The position numbers were made by a program, and so were the translations under genes. Below are positions 17,272 to 25,705 of a stretch of 64,000 bases of DNA, piece after piece (position 1 is the stretch's first letter; each line of letters starts with the position of its first letter). This stretch comes from an uncultured Psychroserpens sp. (lineage in GTDB: Bacteria > Bacteroidota > Bacteroidia > Flavobacteriales > Flavobacteriaceae), in the NCBI GenBank assembly GCA_947489585.1, contig CANLEE010000004.1, forward strand, positions 124,001 through 188,000, read 5' to 3'. Below the pieces are notes generated by a model. The model made no database searches and was not told the DNA's origin. It worked only from the letters and a program-made list of their open reading frames with translations.

Positions 17272-18969
17272 ATGGTCATATTAGGGTTGAATTATTATTA
17301 TCACGATTCCACAGCATGCATTGTGGTTGATGGTATCCTAATTGCCGCTATAGAGGAAGAGCGTTTAAATAGAGATAAGCATACTCGAGAATTTCCGCAG
17401 AAAGCTATAGATAGATGTCTAAAAATTGCGAAATTAAATTATAATGATATTGATCATATAGCGGTTTCAATTAAACCCAAGCATAACTTAGGAAAAAAAC
17501 TTTTATACTGGACTTTTAATACCAGAAGCCTAAAATCATTAAAAGCATTCATAAATAATGAAATTCTTCATGCCTTAAGAAAACAGCGTGGTTTTTGGAA
17601 TTGGTATAAAGGTCAATGGGGTTCTAAAAAGAAAGGACCAAAGGTTCATTTTATACCACACCACAACTGTCATGCGCCAGGGTCATTCTATGTGTCACCT
17701 TATCAAGAAGCTGCACTTTTAGGAGTTGATGGTTCGGGTGAGTGGGCAACAACATGGTTAGGCTATGGTACTGGTAATAAAGTAGAGATAATAGGTGAGA
17801 GCTTCTTTCCATATTCATTGGGCTCATTTTATGTTGCGGTCACGTATTATTGTGGATTTAAGCCTTACTACGATGAAGGAAAGACTATGGGTTTAGCACC
17901 TTTGGGGGACCCAAAAAGATATAAAGAGGATATAGCAAAATTGGTTTGGGTAGATGATAATGGTAAATTGCATTTTGATCTTAGTTATTTCAATTTTCAG
18001 AATTTAAGCTTAGAGCGACTATCACCAAAATTCTATAAGAAATTTGGTAAAGGAAGAAAGCCTGAAGAAGAATTCACGCAGCATCATATGGATATGGCTG
18101 CAGCTTTTCAGGAAGTTTTAGAAGATCGTGTTTTAGAAATTTGTGAGGTGCTTTATAAAAAAACAAAAACAGATTATCTTATTGTATCTGGAGGCGTTGC
18201 ATTAAACAGTGTAATGAATGGTAGGATTGTACGTGAGAGTAAATTCAAAGACATCTATGTAATGCCAGCGGCTGGTGATAATGGTACTGCTATTGGTGCG
18301 GCATATTACCTGTATAATGGCGTCTTTAAAAAGCCAAGAGATTTCGTTCATTTAGATCCATATGTTGGGACATATTATTCTAATGAAGATATTGAACACG
18401 TGTTAAAAGGCGCTAAATTAAATTATGAATATGTTGAAGATATAGCTGAAAAGGCTGCTGAATTACTAGAAGAAGGATATATAATAGGTTGGTTTCAGGG
18501 TAAAATGGAAATTGGTCCAAGAGCATTAGGTAATCGTAGTATTTTGGCAAATCCAAACCTTCCGGATATGAAAGACAAAATTAATGCTGAAGTGAAATTT
18601 AGAGAAGCGTATCGTCCTTTTGCGCCATCCACAATACTCGAAGCCAAAGATGACTATTTTGATTTAGATGTAGAGGCGCCTTTTATGCTAAAGGTTTGTA
18701 ATGTTTTAAAGGAGAAACAAGCTGTCATTCCTGCTGTAACACATGTTGACGGAAGCGCTCGCTTGCAAACTGTAACAAGAGAATCGAATGCTAGATATTA
18801 TGATTTAATAAAAAAATTAGGAGATAAAACTGGAGTTCCTGTAGTTTTAAATACAAGTTTTAATGTTCAAGGTGAGCCTGTAGTAGAATCACCAGTCGAT
18901 GCCATTCGTTGTTTCTTTTCAACAGGATTAGATATGCTAATTATAGGTAATTATCTGTTGACAAAATAG
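17272..18969 (+). CDS. NodU/TobZ-family carbamoyltransferase
   Basis: A 565-residue enzyme with the two-domain NodU/CmcH/TobZ layout. The N-terminal Kae1-like half has GLNYYYHDSTACIV (5-18), EEERLNRDKH and a metal-binding HHNCHA near residue 129. The C-terminal YrdC-like half has GWFQGKMEIGPRALGNRS near 405 and FRPFAPS-like YRPFAPS. It transfers a carbamoyl group from carbamoyl phosphate to a hydroxyl, here most simply on a capsule or exopolysaccharide sugar. It is the last + strand gene of the operon and ends three bases from the end of the convergent VTC gene. Confidence 0.88.
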   Translation: MVILGLNYYYHDSTACIVVDGILIAAIEEERLNRDKHTREFPQKAIDRCLKIAKLNYNDIDHIAVSIKPKHNLGKKLLYWTFNTRSLKSLKAFINNEILHALRKQRGFWNWYKGQWGSKKKGPKVHFIPHHNCHAPGSFYVSPYQEAALLGVDGSGEWATTWLGYGTGNKVEIIGESFFPYSLGSFYVAVTYYCGFKPYYDEGKTMGLAPLGDPKRYKEDIAKLVWVDDNGKLHFDLSYFNFQNLSLERLSPKFYKKFGKGRKPEEEFTQHHMDMAAAFQEVLEDRVLEICEVLYKKTKTDYLIVSGGVALNSVMNGRIVRESKFKDIYVMPAAGDNGTAIGAAYYLYNGVFKKPRDFVHLDPYVGTYYSNEDIEHVLKGAKLNYEYVEDIAEKAAELLEEGYIIGWFQGKMEIGPRALGNRSILANPNLPDMKDKINAEVKFREAYRPFAPSTILEAKDDYFDLDVEAPFMLKVCNVLKEKQAVIPAVTHVDGSARLQTVTRESNARYYDLIKKLGDKTGVPVVLNTSFNVQGEPVVESPVDAIRCFFSTGLDMLIIGNYLLTK

Positions 18970-18972
18970 ATA

Positions 18973-19659
18973 TTAATACTTCGTGCATTCTACACCATTC
19001 ACATATTTAGAATTTTTACTTAATCTAAAATTAAAGAACTCTAAAATTTGACTTGCTAAAAGATCATTTTCGTTATCATATTTTATCTCTACGATGATTC
19101 TAGGATCTGTTTTTTCTAGTTTTATTCTATTTTGAAACGAATAGTATTTGATACCCTTATCAAAAGTGATTCTAAACCTATTAAAAGCATCGCTATAGTA
19201 TGATCTTGTATATGTGTTAATTGAAGCTGGATAGAGAATATCTATAAAAATTTTATCATTGAGATCTTTTAGTATTAACCTTACCAATTTTGTAAGTTGA
19301 CTGAACGTTAATGTTGGAGAAAAATCAAACTCTTTTTCTATTTTAAAATTATGTTTTAAGCCAACATTACCGCGTTTAATCTTTTGTTCAAGTGTGATTT
19401 TTTTTACGATTCCAAATAAGTTTCCGTACCATCGTATGCGATGTTTTAAGCGTTTAGAATTTCCTAAAATATTATCAAAATATGCACTATGATTTAAATC
19501 ATCTAGATACAGATTACAGACATTCCGTTCAGGAAATAATTTTGAAAATCCTCTAGCTTTAAACATAAAAATTAAATCGTCATAAGAATGAGAATCTATC
19601 ACAATCTTACGCTCAAAACGATATGTATTATTTACTGCTTTTTCCATAAATGGCTCCAT
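18973..19659 (-). CDS. VTC-domain polyphosphate polymerase
   Basis: A protein of 224-228 residues; Met1 (19659) and Met5 (19647) are both possible starts. The order YRFERKIVI near the N-terminus, VCNLYLDD, then RLKHRIRWYG and a basic KKITLEQKIK strand, and a late RITFDKGIKYYSF and VEIKYD, matches the tunnel-shaped VTC polymerase domain that makes polyphosphate from ATP in yeast Vtc4. The alternating basic and acidic strand residues expected to line the tunnel are present. There is no membrane segment. The start overlaps the end of the CotH-like gene upstream, so the two are translationally coupled. VTC, CotH and DUF4956 genes are a known bacterial neighbourhood whose function is unsettled. 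Confidence 0.8.
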   Translation of the reverse strand: MEPFMEKAVNNTYRFERKIVIDSHSYDDLIFMFKARGFSKLFPERNVCNLYLDDLNHSAYFDNILGNSKRLKHRIRWYGNLFGIVKKITLEQKIKRGNVGLKHNFKIEKEFDFSPTLTFSQLTKLVRLILKDLNDKIFIDILYPASINTYTRSYYSDAFNRFRITFDKGIKYYSFQNRIKLEKTDPRIIVEIKYDNENDLLASQILEFFNFRLSKNSKYVNGVECTKY

Positions 19660-21841
19660 ATAATTGAGACTCTACGTCTTTAACTTTAATCTTTATTTCA
19701 TTTAAGTTTACAATTAGTGCATTGTTAAACTGAACTAAATATTCCTCTTTGTAGTTTGTGAAAGTTGCATTCTGGCAATTAATTAAAGCTGGACCATATT
19801 CTGATTTCTTTTCAAAAACCGTAAAAACTACATCACAATTATCTACTTGAACGCCATCTAAACTTAAAGTTGATAAATCTTTACTTGTTAATGCTAAGCT
19901 ACTATTTGTTATGGTAATGTTTTTTCCTGTGATATGTGAATCTTCGCCTACACTAATGCCTTTGTCTTCAATTTCATTTATAGTTATATTAGAGATGTCG
20001 AGTTTTGTTCCTGAAACGTCGATTGCATCATTACCAATATTCTTAAATACGGTGTTTGTTATAATTCCATTAGAAAAATCTGAATCGAGTGCATCTGCTT
20101 TAGAGTTTAATAATTCTGAATTAGCGATGCTAAATTCAGATCTAACAATATTGAGCAAATCGTCACCTCCATAGCTAGTATCAAACGTAGTATTTGAAAA
20201 CGAAACACTAGACTCATAAAAGCATACAGAGCCAGGAAGCGTTCTAAAATCATCACTATAATTGCTTAAGTTTTTAAATTTAACATACTTAAATTGAGAC
20301 CCTTTAGTATTCAGAAATAACATCCCTCCATTGTTGTTTTGAGGTGCTTTTGCTTTAAACTGAATAGAATCATTAACTGTTCCCAGAGCAATGAAGGGTG
20401 ATTCGGATAAGATTTGACCATTATTTTCAAATATTATATTTACACCTGGTTTTATAATGATTTTGTAACCAGCAGGTATATGAATTTTTTCTTTAATTGA
20501 AATGGATTTGTCTATGAGTATGGTATCATTAGAAACTCGTGCGTAATTTGTTAAACTACTTAATTTATCAAGTTGATTTTTCCCTGCACTTGGTTTTATC
20601 CAAGTTTTATTTCTTTTAAGTATAGTAGCGTTATTTGCTATTAAGGATAGAGGTGTTTCAAAAAACACGTATTCAGAATAGAGTACTTTTTTAAGACCTT
20701 CAACGCTCTTTAAATATTTTTCATCCATTCTTTTTTGAAATAAATCTGAAGCGATAGCATTGATACTATTATTTAGTTTTTTTAAGAATGAATCATCATT
20801 GAATAAGCTTTTATACAAAGCTCTCTCTGTATTTTTTATATACTCAATAGTTTCATAAACATTCGCTTCATTAGTATATTGTACAAAATGCCATTCTCTA
20901 CCTAAAGGTTCTAATTTAGCAGTAAACGGATTTAAATAATAGCGTTGATTAAAATCTATTAACGAATGGTAGTCACCAAATAATAAACTTAAAGCAATTC
21001 TATCTGCCATTTTATCGATGTCAAATAATTCGGAAACCTCTGCTTTATTCGTTTTAACTAAATCGATTTTCGCTTGAAACTTATCAATAATGGTTTTATA
21101 TTTTTCGTATTTGCCAATAGAGATATCGATATCGTAATTATTTAAACGGATAATTGCAGATTCTCTAAAGTTGTTATGTTCTATTAATCGCTTATCATAA
21201 AACTCTTCTTTATAATAGATTCCTAAATCGTCTCCATTTAGAACTAATTTTACAGGCTTTGTTCTCAAAGAAATTAAATCTAACTCCTTAAGATAATTCT
21301 GCCCAACAAAATCATTTACATAGCCCCTTGACCTCGGAATTAATAAGTTGAATTTCTTTTGCCTGTCTATGGTATTGTCTCCTTTAATGGAAATTCTAAA
21401 GGACCATTTTTTTGGCTCTGCAAAGTGGTCAAAGTTTAAGCCCACTAACTTTAGCTTTACTTTTTTTGCTGCGTTATCTAGTCGTATTTTACCTTTTATT
21501 TCTACTTTTTCAATAGAATCGTTCCATTGAAATGGACGAGACTTAATCATATTAGAATAGTTCCAAATACTATTTCTTTGATCGGCTAATTTTCGCCATT
21601 CTTTAAATTTAACATCTAGGTAATAGGTTTCTATACCATCTGAATCTGCCTCGATTGCATTAGTAATAAAGTTTAAACCTGTTTTTTTGATATAATCAGA
21701 ATTTAAACTTAAATAAGACATTTTAGCATTTTTAGACGCATAAGCAGCTAGTAGAAATCCTCCAATAAAGAAAACTAACATCAAGATGAATATCATGCGT
21801 TTAGATGTTTTGAATATGGATTTATTGTCTACAATTTTCAT
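19628..21841 (-). CDS. CotH-like kinase domain plus right-handed beta-helix, membrane anchored
   Basis: A 737-residue protein from the ATG at 21841. An in-frame TTG at 21946 would extend it into poorly conserved sequence and is less likely. A membrane anchor lies at about 15-35, followed by an extracytoplasmic CotH-like region (about 90-420) with DKMADRIALSLLFGD and QRYYLNPFTAKLEPLG, the segment before the metal-binding aspartates of CotH kinases. In this copy the following residues are REWHF rather than a DxD-like element. The remaining residues (about 430-737) are short repeated strands with N, I and D ladders, characteristic of a parallel beta-helix that could bind glycan. CotH proteins phosphorylate secreted proteins; activity of this variant is uncertain. 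Confidence 0.75.
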   Translation of the reverse strand: MKIVDNKSIFKTSKRMIFILMLVFFIGGFLLAAYASKNAKMSYLSLNSDYIKKTGLNFITNAIEADSDGIETYYLDVKFKEWRKLADQRNSIWNYSNMIKSRPFQWNDSIEKVEIKGKIRLDNAAKKVKLKLVGLNFDHFAEPKKWSFRISIKGDNTIDRQKKFNLLIPRSRGYVNDFVGQNYLKELDLISLRTKPVKLVLNGDDLGIYYKEEFYDKRLIEHNNFRESAIIRLNNYDIDISIGKYEKYKTIIDKFQAKIDLVKTNKAEVSELFDIDKMADRIALSLLFGDYHSLIDFNQRYYLNPFTAKLEPLGREWHFVQYTNEANVYETIEYIKNTERALYKSLFNDDSFLKKLNNSINAIASDLFQKRMDEKYLKSVEGLKKVLYSEYVFFETPLSLIANNATILKRNKTWIKPSAGKNQLDKLSSLTNYARVSNDTILIDKSISIKEKIHIPAGYKIIIKPGVNIIFENNGQILSESPFIALGTVNDSIQFKAKAPQNNNGGMLFLNTKGSQFKYVKFKNLSNYSDDFRTLPGSVCFYESSVSFSNTTFDTSYGGDDLLNIVRSEFSIANSELLNSKADALDSDFSNGIITNTVFKNIGNDAIDVSGTKLDISNITINEIEDKGISVGEDSHITGKNITITNSSLALTSKDLSTLSLDGVQVDNCDVVFTVFEKKSEYGPALINCQNATFTNYKEEYLVQFNNALIVNLNEIKIKVKDVESQLYGAIYGKSSK

Positions 21842-22016
21842 ATTAATATTTAAAAAAGTATGCTTTGCAATTTTGTCAATACACCCAACCTGTATAGCAC
21901 AAGAAATACAATAAATCCAGAAAAAAAAGACCCCAAGATTAAACAACCTAGTCCGAAGAACTTCTTTTTAAAAAAGCGTCTTGGTTTAGCTGGTTTATTG
22001 TTCTTTTTTATGTTTA

Positions 22017-22763
22017 TCATATATTGTTTAATCCAGATTGATCCATTAATACAAACTTGGCTTTTGGGTCTTTCTCAAGAATACCTTTTCTTAATGTGGT
22101 TAAAGTTTCGAAAGATGTAATTTCAGCATTAAAAATATATTCATTTAAGCCGTCATTGGTTTCTAGTCGTTTTAAGGAAAGATTTTCTACGTTTGGTTTT
22201 AAAATGTTGGTAACAATATCAACATCTTCTTTAGATTCTATAATGATAAATTTCACTAAATCGTAACGTTGTTTTTTTCCTTTTGTCTTTTTTATAATGA
22301 TGAAGGCAGCAAAAACGAAAAAACCAATTATGGTCACATAGATTTGGTTGGCACCAAACCCTAAAGCTATAGCAATAGTGAAAAAGATATATGCCAATTC
22401 TTCTGGTTCTTTGATTGCAGATCTAAAACGCACAATAGAAAGCGCACCAACTAAACCTAAAGACAATGCTAAAGAAGATTTAATAATAGAAATTATTAAA
22501 AATGTAGCAATACCAATTAATGGATAATTGTTAGCAAAGCTTTTTCTATTTGAAAGTGAATCTCCATATCTGGCATACAAAAAGGAGGTAGCTACAGTTA
22601 ACAGAATCGTAAGAAATAAATTAAGTGCAAAATTACCTAATGGAATATCAATAGGGTTGGTGAGACTAAAATCAATAAACTCTTCTATGCCTGTTGCGGG
22701 AGTTTCTTTCACTCCATTAGCTGTTGAGTCTTGTGAAACTTGGTCTTGTAAAAATGTTATCAT
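22017..22763 (-). CDS. DUF4956 membrane protein
   Basis: A 248-residue protein with three to four membrane helices between about 45 and 150, followed by a cytoplasmic domain of about 95 residues. The central GLVGALSIVRFRSAIKEP (near 107-124) and ELAYIFFTIAIALGFGANQ are the defining signature of DUF4956. The soluble C-terminal part has a ferredoxin-like or ACT-like strand pattern. It sits between the exported pyrophosphatase (10 bases upstream) and the CotH-like gene (175 bases downstream). Family members recur next to VTC and CotH genes, suggesting one membrane-associated system, but no biochemical activity is known to me. Confidence 0.82.
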   Translation of the reverse strand: MITFLQDQVSQDSTANGVKETPATGIEEFIDFSLTNPIDIPLGNFALNLFLTILLTVATSFLYARYGDSLSNRKSFANNYPLIGIATFLIISIIKSSLALSLGLVGALSIVRFRSAIKEPEELAYIFFTIAIALGFGANQIYVTIIGFFVFAAFIIIKKTKGKKQRYDLVKFIIIESKEDVDIVTNILKPNVENLSLKRLETNDGLNEYIFNAEITSFETLTTLRKGILEKDPKAKFVLMDQSGLNNI

Positions 22764-22773
22764 AAGTCAGTTA

Positions 22774-23394
22774 TTATGTTTTATTAATCTTGTTATACGC
22801 AGCAATACTCATATTTAAAATACTATCTGAAACAGATGTATTATCAAATCCTTTAAACTGCATTTTCCCTTTTCCTTTATAGTTGGTAAACCAAATTCTT
22901 GAAATTTCTAAGATACCTGGAAACTTATCTTCTAATTCTTCTAGATTATTGACATCATAGAATCTTGAATTGATACTAACGGCTATTAATTTATCGTCTT
23001 GTTCTCCTTGATCGAGCAATTTTAGAATACCAATTAATTTACACTCAATTACAGTACCTCGTTCGATAGGTTGTCCTAAAACAAAAACGTCCAATGGATC
23101 ACCATCTCCACCTAAGTTTTTAGGCAGTAAGGTTCTTGGTATCATACCATAATTGAACGGATATGGTAAATAATCAATAAGCCTTGGTTTTCCATCCTCT
23201 AAAGTTTCAAGCCTTAAAACTCCAGTTGTTTTATTGACTTCAAACTTTTTATTAGTTCCAGTAGGAATTTCAATAACCACATTAATATTTCCATTATTTA
23301 GTACAGGATCAAAACCTTCTAATAAGTTTTTTTCCTGTTCAGAACAGTTTAAAGAAATAAGCAAAATAAAAAAAGCACCAAATCTTCTAGTCAT
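22774..23394 (-). CDS. Exported lipoprotein-type family I inorganic pyrophosphatase
   Basis: A 206-residue family I pyrophosphatase that hydrolyses PPi to two phosphates. The signature GDGDPLDVFVL (about 96-106) gives the metal ligands D97, D99 and D102. IEIPTGTNKKFE (41-52) and YPFNYG (78-83) are also conserved, so the active site looks complete. Unusually for this cytoplasmic family, it begins with a hydrophobic signal and a lipobox, LISLNCSEQ, with Cys17 as the lipidated residue, so it should sit in the periplasm or outer membrane. It is directly upstream of DUF4956, CotH-like and VTC genes, which points to a phosphate-chemistry module at the envelope. Confidence 0.85.
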   Translation of the reverse strand: MTRRFGAFFILLISLNCSEQEKNLLEGFDPVLNNGNINVVIEIPTGTNKKFEVNKTTGVLRLETLEDGKPRLIDYLPYPFNYGMIPRTLLPKNLGGDGDPLDVFVLGQPIERGTVIECKLIGILKLLDQGEQDDKLIAVSINSRFYDVNNLEELEDKFPGILEISRIWFTNYKGKGKMQFKGFDNTSVSDSILNMSIAAYNKINKT

Positions 23395-23461
23395 GATTCA
23401 TTTATATATTTTTTTTGTTATTGATTAATTCAAAGTAATACAAGTACTTTAGATTAACCTG

Positions 23462-24799
23462 TTATGCATGAAAGAAACACATGGCGTGATAAAGTCCACG
23501 TTCAAAAGTATTAGGAACTCTTCGGAATTTAATATGAGAACCAATTTCGGCATTATTCCAATGGGCATATCTTGGTCCTTTTAAAATTCTATTTAAAAGT
23601 TTAGTTGATAACTGATATTCTACAAATGATTGAATTCCATTAGTATTAGCAACTATTTCATATTCAGATCCATCAAAGTTCAATTTTATAAAAAGATCTT
23701 CTTTTAACTTAACTAATACACTAGTGTCTGAAATAAAATTTATCTCTTCCCTTTTGGCGTTCATTCGCTGATTTGCGGCCGGAATAAGTGCTAGCATTTC
23801 TTCAACTTTTGGTTCATCATCTAATTCATACTCTAGTTTTCTCTTACTAAGTACATTTTCAATATAAGCTTCCTTTTTTTCTTTGTTAACAGATATATAT
23901 TCTTTAGATTGTTTTTTAGTTTCTAAATCGAAATATTCATAAGTGTTTAATAAAACAGGTTTGGATTCCTCTTGATTAATTATGGTTGAATTTAAAAAAT
24001 GGTCTACAGCCTCATGAAGTTCTGGCACACCTCTTTTATTCTGCAGTTTAGAAAGCTTACCAGCTAATGTATATGTTCCTGCAAAAGGCATATAATATTT
24101 TGGTTCTACAAGATTTATATATTTCTCTCCTTGATTAAGAAATTGAAGTTTTTTACCTTCTTCAGCTTTACTTCGGTCTTCATCAGACAATTCAAAACAT
24201 TGAGGATATGGTCCTGCACCACCATAGCCCACTAATAAAAAATCAATATGTTGATATTTTTTATTTATGACACCAACCGCTTCCTTCGCTAGGTCGTATG
24301 GACAATCATTGAGGTTTAAGACATTATGCTTACCATCAGAAATAACAGCTAATGAATCAATTTGCGTGGATTTAAATTTTGTTTCAACGATGCCACATCC
24401 CATAAATTTTGCACATAGTTCTGGATTACAATTATCGGCTGCAAGAATTTCTATAGTTACTCCGTTTTTTAATTCAGTCTTTGCATTATGTGGTAACTCA
24501 GAAACTGAAAAGCCTAGCCGCTCTATATTCATTTTTAAAAAAGGACTTGCATACTGATGAATTAAAACAGGGATGTTTTTATCTAATAGTGCAAATGTTT
24601 TTTTACTAAAGTGGTCGGGATGAATATGAGATATGTATATATAATCTATACTATTAAAATAGTCTTCGTCAAATTGTAATTCAGGATAATGACACCAAGA
24701 CCCATAATATTCGCCATCAACTAACCACGGATCTGTTAATATTTTTACCCCTTTAGTTTCAACAGCAACACAGGCCGATTTAATATATCGAATTTTCAT
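23462..24799 (-). CDS. MBL-fold metallohydrolase resembling the CMAH/UlaG group
   Basis: A 445-residue protein with a metallo-beta-lactamase fold. The metal motif HIHPDH is at 58-63 (H58, H60, D62, H63), after a KILTDPWL strand typical of UlaG-like proteins. A C-terminal region (from about 370) ends with an AHWNNAEIGSH motif and a short aromatic tail. This layout resembles the MBL portion of bacterial relatives of CMP-N-acetylneuraminate hydroxylase, but no Rieske iron-sulfur domain is present. In a locus with nonulosonate genes it may modify an activated sugar. The precise reaction is unknown. It precedes the pyrophosphatase on the same strand. Confidence 0.75.
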   Translation of the reverse strand: MKIRYIKSACVAVETKGVKILTDPWLVDGEYYGSWCHYPELQFDEDYFNSIDYIYISHIHPDHFSKKTFALLDKNIPVLIHQYASPFLKMNIERLGFSVSELPHNAKTELKNGVTIEILAADNCNPELCAKFMGCGIVETKFKSTQIDSLAVISDGKHNVLNLNDCPYDLAKEAVGVINKKYQHIDFLLVGYGGAGPYPQCFELSDEDRSKAEEGKKLQFLNQGEKYINLVEPKYYMPFAGTYTLAGKLSKLQNKRGVPELHEAVDHFLNSTIINQEESKPVLLNTYEYFDLETKKQSKEYISVNKEKKEAYIENVLSKRKLEYELDDEPKVEEMLALIPAANQRMNAKREEINFISDTSVLVKLKEDLFIKLNFDGSEYEIVANTNGIQSFVEYQLSTKLLNRILKGPRYAHWNNAEIGSHIKFRRVPNTFERGLYHAMCFFHA

Positions 24800-24840
24800 A
24801 ATTATTTTGATTAAGATTTATGAATAATAGTTACTAGTAA

Positions 24841-25650
24841 TTATATTTGTTTGTATAATACATTAACCTTGTCTTGATCAATTTCATCGATATTAAAACC
24901 ATCATAAATTTCTACGCCTAAGGCATTCATTTTTGCGACAACTTCATCAGAATAATTTGAGTGTTGCCACCTGTCAACAGCGTATTGTCGTGTTTTTAGA
25001 TATTCGCGATATTCTATAGCATAATCATCTTTTAAACCAAAACACATAAACAATACAACTCTTGGGTTTGCTGCCTCTTGTTTTAAGAAATCTGGAACAA
25101 AACGAGCAATTAGAGGATGAAATGAAGTATTTGGAAACATGGATATTACTTGCGCATTTGCTGAGTGTGTTGTACTCAATTTCCATATAACAACATCACC
25201 TATTTCACTTTTTACGTTGATAATTTTTCCTATACCACAACTTTGATGTAGATGTGAACCTTCTCTCAAACACAGTCCTCGAGATGAATTTGCATGATCT
25301 TGTAAATAAATACCCATTCTTAATAAAGAATAGTCAATATCTGTGAACTCTTTACTATCTTTTTTATGCCTGTTAGTCGAATCTTTATGGAAACCACCTT
25401 TACCAGCACGATTAATTGATAAGTTACTATCTGCAAAGTAATATAGCTTATCACTATTAAGGCATTCTTTAAAAATATTTAGAACACGTTCATCCATCAT
25501 GACACTTGCTAATTTTTCTGATGATAATAAGTCTCCTTGAAGACCATCTTCAGCTATAGCCATTTCACGCATTTTATCTACCTCTTCTGGGCTAAACACA
25601 TTTTTTATTAAAATGTATCCGTTTTTGTCAATTTGTTCTTTTCTAGTCAT
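24841..25650 (-). CDS. Phytanoyl-CoA dioxygenase (PhyH) family protein
   Basis: A 269-residue Fe(II)/2-oxoglutarate-dependent oxygenase of the PhyH family. The first iron ligands are H88 and D90 in GGFHKDSTN, and the second histidine is H162 in STTHSANAQ after a GDVVIWK strand. The 2-oxoglutarate-binding arginine is probably in the later IARFVPD segment. Such enzymes hydroxylate small molecules or sugar-linked groups. It lies between the methyltransferase and the MBL-fold gene on the same strand, suggesting hydroxylation of a polysaccharide precursor or substituent. Confidence 0.82.
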   Translation of the reverse strand: MTRKEQIDKNGYILIKNVFSPEEVDKMREMAIAEDGLQGDLLSSEKLASVMMDERVLNIFKECLNSDKLYYFADSNLSINRAGKGGFHKDSTNRHKKDSKEFTDIDYSLLRMGIYLQDHANSSRGLCLREGSHLHQSCGIGKIINVKSEIGDVVIWKLSTTHSANAQVISMFPNTSFHPLIARFVPDFLKQEAANPRVVLFMCFGLKDDYAIEYREYLKTRQYAVDRWQHSNYSDEVVAKMNALGVEIYDGFNIDEIDQDKVNVLYKQI

Positions 25651-25705
25651 GGTAATTATTTAATGTCGTTAGTCCTTTTGGATTTGATTTTATAGTTTTC
25701 TAATT

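Noticed and set aside
21842..21946. TTG-initiated extension of the CotH-like protein
   Set aside because: The ATG at 21841 yields a normal signal anchor and leaves a sensible gap after DUF4956.
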